From the NCBI GenBank assembly GCA_021432635.1, contig MU270017.1, forward strand, positions 434,001 through 498,000: a stretch of DNA of 64,000 nt. Direction: 5' to 3'. This document shows positions 23,618 through 35,000 of the stretch, piece by piece (the first letter of the stretch is position 1; every line of letters starts with the position of its first letter). The translations under genes were made by a program, and so were the position numbers. Under the pieces are notes generated by a model. It was not told the DNA's origin. It did not search any database and worked only from the letters and a program-made list of their open reading frames with translations. The DNA is from Thozetella sp. PMI_491 (Eukaryota; Ascomycota; Sordariomycetes; Chaetosphaeriales; Chaetosphaeriaceae).

Positions 23618-25582
23618 CTAAAGCTCATCCTTGGACTGAACGCCGGGCTCACCGACGTCCTCGCAGGCAGCAGGGGTGCCCACCTCCATCTTGTAGACGC
23701 ACTTCTCGGCCTCAACGATTCTCCAGACCTCCTCGGTTTCCGCGCAGGCCAGCCACACGTCGGTCCGGCGGCTCGGTCCGTTCCAGCAGCCCTGCCCGTT
23801 GTCATACTTGAGGACGATCCTCTGGCCCTTGCCGAGGCCCTTTCCATCTGCACGCTCCTCCTCGTCGGCCGTCTCGTGGGCGATCTCGACAAAATTGCCC
23901 ATGTTGGTGTTGCCGTGGCCCTTCTTGCTCTTCTGAGTAGTCTTGTCCATCCAGCAAAGCTCGTACTCGTACTCGCCGCTGTCGGAGCTGATGCACTTGC
24001 CCTTGAGGTAGCGGAAAATATCATCGGCACCGTAGTCCTTCTCCAGGTCCTTCTCCTGCTCGCCGACCTCTCTGCCCTTGTTGCTCACCTCGTCCGACAC
24101 GGACTGGAACGCCTCGCGGGCGGCGGTCACAAGCCGGGATTCGCCCTTCTGAGTCGGGTTGTCGGCAAGCATGCCGTTCTCAATAAGCCAGATGCGGAGG
24201 AGGTTCAGCTTGTCGTGTATGTAGTCACGAGCGAAGCCAGGAAGGTACGCCTCGAGTTTGTAAACTGCGGCACATCAGGGCCCATACAAACATAACAAGG
24301 AATCGAATGAACTTACGGACGTCCTCTTCGTACGCCTCCTCCTCCTGGAACTCCTTCCAGTTGATGCCAGAGCTCTCGCCGTCTTCCTTCAGCAACTCCA
24401 TCACGTCGTTGTCGTTGAGGTCAGAGGTCTTCTCATTGGTGGATTTGGCCGCGTAGTCCTCCCAGCTCTTGACGGCAGCCTTGACGCCTTCGTCGTTAAA
24501 GTTGGGGTTATACTCTTCCTTAAGCTTGCGAAGGATGTCCTCAAGCTCTTCGACCTTATCTTTAGTATCATCGCGCTGGTCGAGAACCCTATCCAGTGCA
24601 TCACGGAGCTCCTCGACCCGCTTCTTAGCGAGGCCGAGCAGGACGCCCAGCTTTCCACCTCCCTCGCCTTCAGACTTGACGACCTTGCCGCGCTCGGATT
24701 CCTCAACCTCATCGAGCTTCTTCTTCAAGTCAGCCTTCTTGGCCTCGAGGCCGTTGATCTCCTCTTTCAGGCTCGTGATCTTGGCTTCCACCCGGCGCCG
24801 GAGCTCCTTAGCCTCCTTGACCATCGTCCGCCTCTTGCGCGCCGACCGTTCTTTGCTCTGCTTTTTCAACTCTTCAACTCGTCGGTACTCCTTCCCGATT
24901 GCATCACAGCGGTTCTCGCACTTGACCCCGCCAACGTGAGCGAACTCTTCGCTGCCATCGCAGCAAAGGTCATAATCACAGATGCCATCATTGACAAACG
25001 TGAAGGGCACGTACGTGCCAATGTGGCCTTTGTTCTCGCACCAGAAGCCGGGGAGAGCGTTGGTGGTGTTGGTCGTTCCACTAACAGAGCCGGGAAGCGG
25101 CTGTTGGGGGGAGAGGGAATCGAGATAAGAACAAGAAGCGGTGCCTGGCTCGTCGGAGCCATCTGGGCAGTCACAGGAATTGTCGTTAACCTGGGAAGCT
25201 CGAAGCTTGATTGTGGGGTGGCTTATGCAGCTAAAGTCTTTGCTGTTCTCGTAGAACTTGGTCCCTGGACTAGAGTGTCAGCAACAAGGTATCACAGCAA
25301 GGAATTCAGCAGTGATGAGAGTCGATCTAGGAATCAATTGGGGGTGAACTCGATCAGGCAATAGACTGCGGTGATGCAGCCCGATCGGCCAGTCTGTCCT
25401 GCTGAGAAGTCCGAGGCGGTGCCCTCAACAAACCCAAATCCATCATCGAAAAGCACTAGGGGCGGATCTCGAGGCAAAGACGACTTACATTCTGGACCAA
25501 CACCTCGAGGAACGCTGCCTGCAAGTGCCGGCAGTGTTTGGGTGACGGCGCTTAAGAGCGCTACGGCAGCGGTTCGCCTCAT
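23618..25582 (-). CDS. Glucosidase II beta subunit (PRKCSH family), ER lumenal
   Basis: Non-catalytic partner of ER glucosidase II, which trims glucose from N-glycans for quality control. Exons 25489-25582, 24317-25264 and 23618-24264 give about 562 residues. Residues 1-22 form a signal peptide (MRRTAAVALLSAVTQTLPALAG). The mature start has the family motif RGVGPE. Two LDL-receptor-like Cys modules follow, with DNSCDCPDGSDEPGT and DGICDYDLCCDGSEEF. A long coiled coil runs about residues 150-290 (Glu/Lys-rich), then an acidic stretch. A C-terminal mannose-6-phosphate-receptor-homology domain with paired Cys includes CWMDK, GQGCWNGPSRRTDVWL and an EKCVY motif. The protein ends in KDEL, an ER-retrieval signal. 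The first intron (25265-25488) is unusually long for this window. Its acceptor was chosen to keep TKFYENSKDFSC in frame, so the junction residue (Trp) is less certain. Confidence 0.93.
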
Positions 25583-25902
25583 GATTTTTGGTGGGTGCGC
25601 CTCCTCTTTGGGAATGTGTCGAGGAGGAGCTCTTTGGGTTCGACGGGGAGGGTCGAGTATGAATGGAAGCTACAAAGTTCAGGGGGACAGCTTTCATGAG
25701 ACACATTGCTGCAGGGGGGCCCACCTTAGTCAGCTAGAGCTTTGGACTTGGCGGCGGCACTTCAGCCGGATTGCCTGCCGGGAAATTTAGAGGGGAATTT
25801 TGGAGGGGTGGAAAAAGTTCACAGGCCAAAAATTCTACCCCGCCATGATGACTCTTCCCCTGAGGAACATCAACAAAGTGCCAGGCGACCCGACCGGCTG
25901 AA
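25583..25902. promoter_or_regulatory. Bidirectional promoter region, glucosidase II beta / GCIP protein
   Basis: A 320-bp head-to-head spacer. No TATA box is obvious. Both flanking genes look constitutively needed. Confidence 0.4.
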
Positions 25903-27042
25903 ATGGCATCCTCCGAGAATCCCCTCGAGGTGCTAAACGCCGTCGCGGCCAGCACCATAGACCTCATAACCCAGCTCGAGGCTGTTCTCGCAGACATCAC
26001 CGCCGATCGAGATTCCACGAGTCAGGAGCAGCTCGCTTCCTCCGACAAGCCTCTCGAATCTCTCTCGCTCGCCCACGATTCCGCGAGCTTGATTCGAGCA
26101 CATGCAACCAAAATCTCGCTTCTCATCATCAATGAGCCCTTCACCCCCACCGCCATCACCAAGGTCCTTCGCGAGCTCGTCTCGGGGCCTCTACCAGCAC
26201 TCGCAGCTGCCGTCCAAACTTGCGACCCGAAGCGCTACACCAGCACGATCCGGCGTGACCTGTCGTGGCGCAGCAGTCAGATCTTGAAGCACCTCAAAGA
26301 ACTCATTGAAAAGATACCTAAAGACGGCAAGATTCTCTCGGCAGAGAAGAAGAACGGGTCGGGCAGCTCTACCGTCACCAAGGGAAGCATTGCCACCACC
26401 GGCATCCTGTGGGCAGCCTGCGATGAAGTGATCGCTCTCTCCAAGCTCGGAGTCGCCGGACGCCTGGTCAAAAAGGTGGAGGAGTTCCGGGATACACTTA
26501 AAGATGTTCTAGAAGAACTGAAGGAGTGGGGCGAGGAAGAGGACGATGACGAGGATGACGAGGACGACCAAGTTGGCGAAGTTGCAGATGCTTTGCAAAC
26601 CAGCCACATATCCGATACGCAAGCAATGCTGGATGATCTCATGAATTCGCAGCAGCATATTCCTCGGGACGACCCGGAGAAAATACGGGAACGCCTTGAT
26701 TCCTGCCTTAAGAGACTACGCCTGACCACCATACTCTACCAGGCTGTAGTAAAGCGACGACTCAAGACCATGCCAAAGTTGCCGCTCAGCGAGAACTCAA
26801 ATATACCGATTCGGCTCAACGAGGTGTTTCCTCTGTTGAAGAGGATACCAGAGCAGTTTGGAAGTCTAGCTTTGTCGTTCTACGAGCTTGATGCGCCTGA
26901 AATTGACCGCCTGATGGACGAATGTTTCTTCGACGCCTTTGCAGTGGCCGAATTATTGACCCGGCCCTGGGATGGAGAGAAGGATAAAGATGAGTTCTCA
27001 GATTGGGCCAGCAAATTTCAGGTAGAAATTAAGAAAGGTTGA
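25903..27042 (+). CDS. GCIP (Grap2/cyclin-D-interacting) domain protein
   Basis: Role in fungi not established; animal relatives bind cyclin D and Grap2. This is a single exon of 379 residues starting MASSENPLEVLNAVAAS. It is almost entirely helical, with N-terminal bundles (residues 1-130), the motif TTGILWAACDEVIAL near 167-181, then GVAGRLVKKVEEFRDTLKDV. A strongly acidic linker (EEEDDDEDDEDDQVGE) near residue 215 precedes the second helical half, which includes IPRDDPEKIRERLDSCLKR and a conserved-looking tail DEFSDWASKFQVEIKKG. There is no targeting signal. The helical pattern, acidic insert and length fit fungal GCIP-domain proteins that I recall. Assignment is from motif style and not from a search. 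Confidence 0.75.
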   Translation: MASSENPLEVLNAVAASTIDLITQLEAVLADITADRDSTSQEQLASSDKPLESLSLAHDSASLIRAHATKISLLIINEPFTPTAITKVLRELVSGPLPALAAAVQTCDPKRYTSTIRRDLSWRSSQILKHLKELIEKIPKDGKILSAEKKNGSGSSTVTKGSIATTGILWAACDEVIALSKLGVAGRLVKKVEEFRDTLKDVLEELKEWGEEEDDDEDDEDDQVGEVADALQTSHISDTQAMLDDLMNSQQHIPRDDPEKIRERLDSCLKRLRLTTILYQAVVKRRLKTMPKLPLSENSNIPIRLNEVFPLLKRIPEQFGSLALSFYELDAPEIDRLMDECFFDAFAVAELLTRPWDGEKDKDEFSDWASKFQVEIKKG

Positions 27043-27475
27043 CTTGTCGTCAACCAATATTATCCCGCCCAGATCCGTCTAGCAGCTAGCAATAATCTTC
27101 ATTGCCGTGCTTTTATACCGCTACAATGATACGAATAGAACCTCCGGTCCTCCGCAACTAGAAGTATCAAGAAGATGAAACACCGCTTTAGCATAAAAAT
27201 GTCAATTTTAGAGACCATGACGTGACTGTGAGAGGGTGTGAGCGGCAATTAGGATCTAAAGTTCAAGTCAATCTAATCTGATGGCATAGCCAGAGCATGT
27301 TTATGGCAGCCAGGAATTGTGCTTCTCACACCAGGTAAAGAGACACCCAAACAGTCTGCATACTTTATGTCCTTAGTGCTTTGATTTTGCGCTTCCACCC
27401 CTATTGACGAACTCGGACCTATTCAGCGCCACTCGGAGCAATGTGATACGGAGTCCAGCCAGAGAATCGCCCCCG
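27043..27475. other. Convergent 3' intergenic
   Basis: Relatively AT-rich tail-to-tail spacer with probable 3' UTRs. No gene is seen. Confidence 0.5.
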
Positions 27476-28210
27476 TCAACGCGTACCGTTGTTGCTACTG
27501 CATGATGAATCCTGAGCGCAATCCCCAGCCGGGATCTCTTCATTTCCCTTCTGCGTGCTGAGAGTAGGATCGGGGGCATCGGGTCCAACAATGGCCAGAG
27601 TATTGGAGGCCATCTCACCTGCCCCAGCAACGATGTCCTTTCCGCTCTCAGCGGCACCAGTCACTAGCGATTGACTCTTCTCAGTGGTCTGCCCCAGAAA
27701 GCCTCTGACGACGTCCAAGATGCCACCAGTCGACGTGCGGCTATCACCGGGGGTCGCACGAGGCTCGTCGGACTGATCGTCGTTGGGGCCATCGCCCGTC
27801 TTGTTGACACCGCCCAGGCGTGCGTCAACATTGTTTTTGACGGTACTGGGGTCTTTACAGACACGATTGATATCTCCAACCGGAGATTTTCCGAGCTGGT
27901 CGAACTTGCCCGCTTGTTCGTTAATGAATCCATCCAGAGGACTACCCTTGCCACCTGCATTTTTCCTTTTGGCCAACACGGCTTCGATTGCCTCCTCCAG
28001 ATTGTTGACCGGGCCCTGAGAAGGGTTTGTCGGCTGCGATGCCTTGCCATTTTTATTCCTCTGCTCCTTGGACTCATTGGGGCCATCGTAAGAGGCCCAG
28101 GTGGCAGGAAGTATTGTGGACCCAGCACACACGGTGGACTTGGGGTTAAAAGCACAAGACACCTCGCAGGCCTCGCACTTCTTGTCGGTCATGTTGGCGG
28201 AGAGACTCAT
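27476..28210 (-). CDS. Hypothetical protein with N-terminal Cys motif, 244 residues
   Basis: Function unknown. This is a single exon from ATG 28208-28210 to TGA at 27476. The N-terminus (MTDKKCEACEVSCAF, then STVCAG) holds four Cys in a CxxC...C...C spacing that could bind a metal or form disulphides. No signal peptide precedes it. The rest is hydrophilic and Gly/Asn/Asp/Ser-rich, with one predicted helix (VNNLEEAIEAVLAKRKNAGG). A later amphipathic, Gly-rich part (GGILDVVRGFLGQTTEKSQS, AAESGKDIVAGAGEMASNT) resembles LEA or hydrophilin-like repeats. It ends in a Cys/Ser-rich tail. The second ATG (MTDKK) is an equally possible start. The long open frame and even codon use favour a real gene, but no domain is recognised. 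It diverges from the RRM gene. Confidence 0.65.
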   Translation of the reverse strand: MSLSANMTDKKCEACEVSCAFNPKSTVCAGSTILPATWASYDGPNESKEQRNKNGKASQPTNPSQGPVNNLEEAIEAVLAKRKNAGGKGSPLDGFINEQAGKFDQLGKSPVGDINRVCKDPSTVKNNVDARLGGVNKTGDGPNDDQSDEPRATPGDSRTSTGGILDVVRGFLGQTTEKSQSLVTGAAESGKDIVAGAGEMASNTLAIVGPDAPDPTLSTQKGNEEIPAGDCAQDSSCSSNNGTR

Positions 28211-29224
28211 GTTCGTGATTGTGAGCAGCTAATGAGGAGGAAATTATGTGTTGGGTGATGCTGTGGTATCGGTGGAAAGACCGTGAGGCGTTGGGTTGTT
28301 AGAGGTGAGCGTCTGGATAGGCAAGGATATTTGATAAAGAAACTGTTGGTAATAGTCAGTTGAAAATTTGAGACGGAGAAGAAAGCTCGAGGGTTGCTTT
28401 TGAGAAATGAGGTGCACGAATTCCGGAACTGGGGAGCCAAACAATGCTAAACAACCTGGATGGTCACTGCTGAATCTCGTCCCTGGTTGTTTCCTTACCC
28501 AGTTGCTTGGATCGCATAGTAGGGAAGGAACTTCGGGCCCAGCATCAAGTTTAAGAAATCCCTCTCGGAAAGCATAGAATCGAGATATGCAGTCCCCTTT
28601 CTGCGTACAGAAAAGGACGGGCCCTGGGACACAAGTCGCCGGACAAGGAGTAGTAGTTCAGAGTCCAGATATGCATGATTGACTCGTAATACCTATGAGC
28701 TCGGCCATGGGATATGAGATCGAGTTAGCTAGGTAAGATTGCAGAATTCCTTCTTGTATACCATACGACGCTTGTAGCCTCTTTCCTCAACGGATGAAAC
28801 AGAAGTCAAGTGCTGCAGATGCTCAGTCCTGTTTACTCGTTACTTCCGTCATTTGCAGGTGGGAGTTGGTAAGCTCTTATTGCTGTGCCTTCCTGTCGGG
28901 TTATATTTGTGATATTTCGCTTCAAAACATTTTCCAGCCAATCCACTGCCCTCTTACGCCTTCCTCTTCTTATGGGAATCACGAGAGACTTCGGCCGAGT
29001 GTATGTTGGTGACATCTCTAAGTGGATCTCGTGGTCGGAGGGTTAGGGTTATAAGTGATCCTAGCTCCAACCTCCATCTAGGTATCTTATCGGGCAGGGC
29101 CAAAAAAAAACCGAGCTGCTCCATCACGCTTCGAGCAAGCTGGGAAGCCCAACCACAGCCCACCTCATTTTGCCTCGGTTTACGAATCGCGAAGGAGGCG
29201 CGATGACCCGGGTATTGGCACGAA
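28211..29224. other. Divergent intergenic, about 1 kb
   Basis: Shared upstream region of the Cys-motif gene (-) and the RRM protein (+). It holds an A-run near 29100 and no supported coding frame. Confidence 0.5.
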
Positions 29225-30889
29225 ATGGCAGCAGCAAAATCTAAGACAGATCCGTCGACATACACTCGTCTACACATAACTCCGCTGAATTCGGACCTCC
29301 TCAGCGTTGTCCTCCCAGCAGCCGTTCGTCCGAACGCGCGCAACATTTCGTACCACTCGATCGAAACGTTTCCTGAGAAGGGATACGGGTTTGTTGAGCT
29401 TCCCACGGAAGACGCCGAAAAACTTCGGAAGAAGCTCCACGGCGCGGTGCTGAAGGGCGTCAAGCTCCGTGTCGAACCAGCACGGCCTTCCTCGATGCCC
29501 GAGCCTATGGGCGACGCAGCCTTGGCAAAAGACAAGGACGGGAAGAAGGAGAAGAAACAAAAGAAAGACAAGTCCAAGAAGAGGAAACGCGATGGAGAGG
29601 AGATTGTCGGTATTGCTCTCGAAGAGGGCAGGAAGGTCAAGCGCGGATGGACGGTAGCCGACGAGCCTCCGGCAAAGAAGGAAAAACGCGACAAGTCTAA
29701 GAAGGACCAGGGTGAAAAGAAGAAGGAAAAGAAAAAAGTCAAGTCAAAGTACACCAATCATGATGAGTGCTTGGTGCGGACCATTTTGCCTGCCCATGTC
29801 GCCAAGGCAGCAGAGGCCGACGAGGCCAGCTCTGGGAGAAAGAAAAAGGACAAGTCTCGCGAGGTTGTGATACACGAGTTTGAGAAAACGACCAAATTCC
29901 CAACCTTCCTCAAGAGCACAGCTGTTTCTACCAAGTCGAAACCACCCCCGGAGTATGTGGACGGGAAGGGCTGGGTTGATGCGGAAGGCAACGTTGTGGA
30001 GGCTGCAAGGAAGAAGCAAGTCCCACAGGTGTCAGCCACGCCTTCGAAGCGGGTTATTCGCAAAGAAACCTCCGAGAAAGACGACAGTTCCTCGAGCAGT
30101 GGGGATTCGTCAGAAGACGAGCCGACAGCACAGCTTGCTTCGACAAGCGACGATAGCGCGTCGGAGTCTGAAGAAGAGGAGCGAGTAGAGTCTCCAGTCG
30201 AAACCCAGAAAATCACCCCCCGCTCTCTGGGAAACCTCCCTTCGAGTCCTCTCGCCCTCAAATCAGACAACCGCCCAAAATCATCGGGGTCGACAAGGAG
30301 CTTAACCATCAAGATTCCGCCCGTGACGCCTGCCACGCCTGCCGCGGCCAAGGTTCACCCTCTAGAGGCCCTATACAAGCGGCCCAAGAATGAAGATGGG
30401 ACCGTTGGCAAGGCGGATTCAGAGGCCAAGGACTTCACCTTCTTCGGCGGAGGAGACGTGGAGGAAGAAGAGGAAGAAGCCCTAGGAGGTACTCCGGCAC
30501 CCTCCAGCCAAGCCCAGCCACCCATGACACCGTACACCCGCCAGGATTTTGAGTTCCGTAATGTCCGGAGCGCTGCCCCAACCCCCGACACTGCACACCC
30601 AAACCGCAGCTTCAAGCCATGGGCCCACGACGATGCGGAGGACGATCTAGATGAAGATCCAGAAGAAGAGAACTTGAATGAAGACGAGAACAACGAGGAC
30701 GAGGATGAGGATGGACCCAAACCAGAGGGCGCGACTACTTCCGGAGGTGATCAGGCAACCAGCGACTTCCAGGCTTGGTTCTGGGAGCATCGCGGAGACC
30801 TGAATCGATCCTGGAAGAAAAGAAGAAGGATGATGACGAAGGAGAAGCGATACAGGGAGAACAAATCACGGACGGACAGGGCAATTTAG
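29225..30889 (+). CDS. RRM-containing, Lys/Glu-rich nucleolar-type protein
   Basis: Probably a nuclear or nucleolar ribosome-biogenesis factor; this is inference. It is a single exon of 554 residues. The first 85 residues form an RRM-like fold (TRLHITPLNSDLLSVVLP..., then FPEKGYGFVELPTEDAEKLR as RNP1 equivalent, GVKLRVEPARP). Dense basic blocks follow (KKEKKQKKDKSKKRKRD near 100-115). Next come a conserved-looking segment with EFEKTTKFPTFLK and YVDGKGWVDAEGNV, acidic Ser/Asp/Glu tracts, and a Pro/Thr region. The C-terminus AWFWEHRGDLNRSWKKRRR is typical of a family of fungal nucleolar RRM proteins (Nop8-like is my best guess). No intron is needed, and the first ATG is used. Confidence 0.8.
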   Translation: MAAAKSKTDPSTYTRLHITPLNSDLLSVVLPAAVRPNARNISYHSIETFPEKGYGFVELPTEDAEKLRKKLHGAVLKGVKLRVEPARPSSMPEPMGDAALAKDKDGKKEKKQKKDKSKKRKRDGEEIVGIALEEGRKVKRGWTVADEPPAKKEKRDKSKKDQGEKKKEKKKVKSKYTNHDECLVRTILPAHVAKAAEADEASSGRKKKDKSREVVIHEFEKTTKFPTFLKSTAVSTKSKPPPEYVDGKGWVDAEGNVVEAARKKQVPQVSATPSKRVIRKETSEKDDSSSSSGDSSEDEPTAQLASTSDDSASESEEEERVESPVETQKITPRSLGNLPSSPLALKSDNRPKSSGSTRSLTIKIPPVTPATPAAAKVHPLEALYKRPKNEDGTVGKADSEAKDFTFFGGGDVEEEEEEALGGTPAPSSQAQPPMTPYTRQDFEFRNVRSAAPTPDTAHPNRSFKPWAHDDAEDDLDEDPEEENLNEDENNEDEDEDGPKPEGATTSGGDQATSDFQAWFWEHRGDLNRSWKKRRRMMTKEKRYRENKSRTDRAI

Positions 30890-31294
30890 CGACAGGCGCA
30901 TGCAGAAGCAAGTTCGGTAGGTCCAATGACCATCCATCATAACTGGATGCCTAGTTAGGTAGGCAAGCCAGTCTAATGCTCAAATGACACATTCACATAT
31001 AGGGGAGAGAGCATGGTATTGTGAACCAACGTGGCCATCCGGTGCATCCATTCCTCTAAGTTCTAGGCTGTTGTGTCGCGAGTGCCTTGTCTCGGGTGAC
31101 TTGTCTGTCTAGTACCGAAGCGGTCCTCGAGATTTCCGTGCGCAGCTGCCTTCGTCACTCGACTTGCCAAGAAAACCCAACCAATTGAGGGGCGAGGGAA
31201 GCCCAAGTTCCCGGAGCTCATCGAATGGCTCCAACCTATCCTGCCGCTTCTCATCGCCTTGATGCGCTCTGTGTCGTCGTTTTATGAACCTGGC
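30890..31294. other. Convergent 3' intergenic
   Basis: Tail-to-tail spacer between the RRM gene (+) and the membrane protein (-). Nothing else is seen. Confidence 0.5.
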
Positions 31295-32032
31295 TTAGTT
31301 CTCCTCGTCCCACTCCTTGATGCGACCATTGAAGAAGTCCTGCGAGGGCACGCCGCGAGTGTGCGAAACAGTGTGTCCATGAGGGAGGAAGTAGGGTCGC
31401 TCGTGGACTGTAGCTTCCTCATCGTCTAATGGGGCGGAGCCTTCGGAGTGTACGACCGTTGGCACGACCGGCGCTGAAGCGGCGCGGAATGTTCTGGGTT
31501 GGTTGTCCGAGTGAATGCTTGACCTGACAGGGATGTGAGTCGCACGAGACGAGCCTCCACAGTTGGGTGAGCGCTTGCTGGTGCCGCTGCCGGCCGCATC
31601 GTTGCTCCCGTCCTCTGTGAGACGTGGGATGCGCGAGAGACTTCCTTCCTGTTGCAGGGTGGCGATGTGCGCCTCCAGGCGGTCCATGTGGCCGCTGAGC
31701 TGCTCGGTGGTCCGGAGGTTGCTAATGCCGTCGTGGTCCGGGACAGGGTTTGGCGGGAGCGCTTTGTTGCGACGGGGAAGCTCGATCCACTCCTCGCGGT
31801 TGGTACGCGAGAGCTCTATGGCCCTCTTCCGATCGACACAGACGCAAGTGGTGGCGAGACCGCCGAGCACAAAGACCGCGAGGCTGATGCCGGTCCAGAG
31901 CTGATCGTTGATGCTGGAGGAGCCGTAAGCCTTGCCCTCCGCGATCGCGGTTGCGATCGCCGCGACCGACGAGATGGCGGCCACGATCGTGATGGTGGCA
32001 ACAAAAGCGAGGACGTGGTTCCGGCGGTCCAT
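31295..32032 (-). CDS. Two-helix membrane protein, function unknown
   Basis: Single exon. From the ATG at 32032 (ATGGACCGCCGG, good context) the product is 245 residues. Two hydrophobic helices lie near the N-terminus: about residues 7-34 (VLAFVATITIVAAISSVAAI) and 45-67 (LWTGISLAVFVLGGLATTCV). A basic stretch (DRKRAIELSRTNREEW) follows immediately, which puts the long C-terminal tail in the cytosol by the positive-inside rule. The tail is disordered and Ser/Pro/Arg-rich with one short coiled segment (TEQLSGHMDRLEAHIATLQQ). It ends FFNGRIKEWDEEN. An upstream in-frame ATG at 32212 would add 60 low-complexity residues (NTSSNTSSNN), so the start is uncertain. No family is recognised. Confidence 0.7.
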   Translation of the reverse strand: MDRRNHVLAFVATITIVAAISSVAAIATAIAEGKAYGSSSINDQLWTGISLAVFVLGGLATTCVCVDRKRAIELSRTNREEWIELPRRNKALPPNPVPDHDGISNLRTTEQLSGHMDRLEAHIATLQQEGSLSRIPRLTEDGSNDAAGSGTSKRSPNCGGSSRATHIPVRSSIHSDNQPRTFRAASAPVVPTVVHSEGSAPLDDEEATVHERPYFLPHGHTVSHTRGVPSQDFFNGRIKEWDEEN

Positions 32033-35000
32033 TGTCGCGGCTCTGTTGTTGCTGCTGGTGTTGCTGCTGGTGTTGCGGTCGGGGGGGGTCGAGGGGAGGA
32101 AACGGAGAGTCGGGCCAGCGCGAATCGACAAGATGTCTGGGTTGGGAGTGGGTGGTGAGCGAGGCAGAGCACGCTCAGAGTTCGCAATTCCGCGCGAACC
32201 GACTTCAGACATGGCGGCGATGCGGCGGAGAGACACGAGAGCTCGGTGTCGGGGAGAACGCGGGATGTCGTCGTGTCCGCAACTGGCGCATACGATCTCT
32301 CGTCACGTCCGGTCCGCCTCGAGAAAGTGAATACGAAAACGAAATCGTGCGAACTACATGCTCCTATCTTTCAAATTCACATTGCAATCCTCCCCGTCAT
32401 GTTTCCGTGACCTCTGTCAGGCTTATACGCATCTCGGCTTTGCCGAAGTTGACAATGACTACGTTAGATCCAAGACGCTCGTCGGTATAGCTGTTGTGTT
32501 ATTTATTACCAGAACTCCGATCCAATTGGATATTTACTGATATAAGTTATGTCTCTTATCTTCAAAGAAGGCTTGTAAGTATTTGGGCTTCTACGCTGTC
32601 AATGCTGTTGCCGCAATTGTTTACATCGGAGGTGAGCACCCGATTGACAAGTGAGTTGAGAGTACGAAGACAAATGTTCACGGCGTCTCCCAAATTTCTG
32701 AAAAATATGATTTAATCACTTCAAGCCTATTTGTGTAAAACAGACAGACTGCTCACCAACAATCCTCTTTATATACTGCCTGCCTTGTTGACCGATCCAA
32801 TTGTGACAGTCGGAAAGTAAACAATCGTCAGGGGGCGTGTGACACCACGGCTCGTGCATACCAACAACAGCCTCCTTAAGCATAATTTCTGATATACCTC
32901 CTGAGTCAAGCATCTAGTTGCTTTTTTTAGAGAGGGGGTTCTTGCTATTGCCAGGGATGGCGTGAAAGCCCGGAAATGACCAGTTGCTGTCTCTCTTGCC
33001 CTTTGTCTACAAAGGTAGATATCTTGCCGGTCAAGAGCAGTGGACCGACACAACAAGGGCATCTACGCCTCTCTTTGCCAATTGATATTCTAAAAATCTA
33101 TGCTATGAATACAATGTCTAAGAAGCACGTTGTAAAGGCACAAGCTTTATTACGCCGTACCCCACAAGCGTCTTGCAAGAAGGGTATGGTAGGATGAAGA
33201 GATACGTATTAATCTAAATGCTTGTGACGTTGCTCGTGCTAGCTCCCTGTCAAGTCGTTGCCGTCCACACCATCAGGTATTCGCATATTCCTGCTCAGAG
33301 CTCGATTTCCTGGTTCAGAGCTCCTCGACACATTTAGCCACAGTCTAGCTAGGCGATCTCCCTTTCAACCGATTAAGCCTATCTCCATGATCGAGAAACA
33401 CACGGAAACATGAGGATACAAACGATCCATAAGACCACTATTCTCGGTCATGCTAACTAACCACCATCGGTTCTCTAATCAAACAGACCACCGGTATCCA
33501 AATCATTCGTCTGTTTCTTTTTTTTTTTTTTTTAGTTTTCGCTCCAGAGAACACAAGCGCAAACCGACGCTCGACACCAGCCAGCCTCAGAGCATGAATT
33601 TCTTGCCGCCGAGGCAGTCAGCTCGGCTGGCTCTTGCGTCGGATCTGAAAACTACCGAAGGACTAAACATAGGAGCAAAGGCGGCCCTCTCAATGGCTCA
33701 GCCGCCAGCTCGCAGCTGCAGAGGGGCGAAACCTGCAGCCGTTCTTCCGAGCTTCATTAGGAGATCCATGGTACCGAGGAGAGCCCCGGCCGCCTTGGCC
33801 CGCGGCCGTAAGAACGCACGCAGGGAAAGGGGAAAAAGCCTCGCTGCAACGTATGGCAGTTGTGGTGCCGACACTGCATAGACTCGCCGCTAAGATCGAC
33901 CAACCTGACGAACCTCTTGGAGCGCGAAATTTTTTTGCGATCGCTGTTTCAATGCCAAGGCCTCCGGGTGTCACGGATGAGCGAGCCCTCAATTGTCTTC
34001 GGTGCCTGGCTCCTGTCCTATTTTGGCCCGGACAGGCCACGGAAGCACGCGAGGCGTTCGTGTCCACCAGATGTGAAGGAGTGGGCCGCCAACGATCGAT
34101 CATCGATCATACATTGGTCCCAGCGCATCTCGATTGGGCCGGGGCCCCCTGACGTTGGCCTTAACAGCGTCGTGCTGGCGCACTAAGCTTAAATGTTAGC
34201 GCCCGAATGCAACGGCGGGAACTAAATCTCGGTGGCGTCGAATGGGGACGCCCCGCTCCAGAGTTGGCGGCGTTCGAACTTCCACCGAACTTCCTGGACG
34301 AGACAGGTGCGACATAGAGGGGGCTACGCTTGGACATGTTCTGCCTGCTCGTCCCAAGTGCTGAGCCACTGAGTCGCTAGGCAATCTGGGGAAAGCATCA
34401 GGGTCAAGATGAGATGGATGAGAAGACGCGGGGCTGCACGCGGGCAGGAGCGACCGAGCGCCAGTGCCTTCGGCCACTGCCGACCTCCTCCCTTCTTCCC
34501 ATCGCCGCCCACCAGAAGGGAGGGGGCGGGCTGCCCCGCGCGTCCTTCCAGCCATCTGCACCCCTCTTCTCGGGTGGGTAGCGATGTCGCTGGCTATGGC
34601 ATGAACATGGCCTGCATTTACAAATTGTCTTTTGCAGTCGAGTGGGAGGACAACATGGATTTGGCGATTGGAATGCGCAGGCTGGGGCTCGAGGCCGGCC
34701 CGACTATTACCACCATAGCCCCCCTTTCGGCCCAAAGGCATCCGGCATCCATCAAGACGTGGGAGGGTCAAGAGAATCTGGAGGCTGATGAACACCTCGT
34801 CCTCTCTTCATTCAACGCCGGCCTCTGTCAGGCCACCGCGCACCTTGCGCCTATCTCAAGCACCAGCTGGAATCTGTTGATGCCGTCCCGAGCTCCGGAA
34901 GGGTCAATATGACACAGGATCTCCCGGATTTTCGCTGCATATCACACCCCCCTGCTAATACAGCCCCGCTTCTCCAGAGACCCTGACGGTGCACCACCTG

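Noticed and set aside
29758-30351. 197-codon minus-strand frame opposite the RRM gene
   Set aside because: It is the antisense of Ser/Glu/Lys-rich codons, giving Leu/Ser/Phe-rich nonsense. No start context or domain is present.
34196-34912. 199- and 167-codon frames in the large gap
   Set aside because: Composition is Pro/Arg/Ser-rich without any motif, and open on both strands, as expected of GC-rich intergenic DNA.
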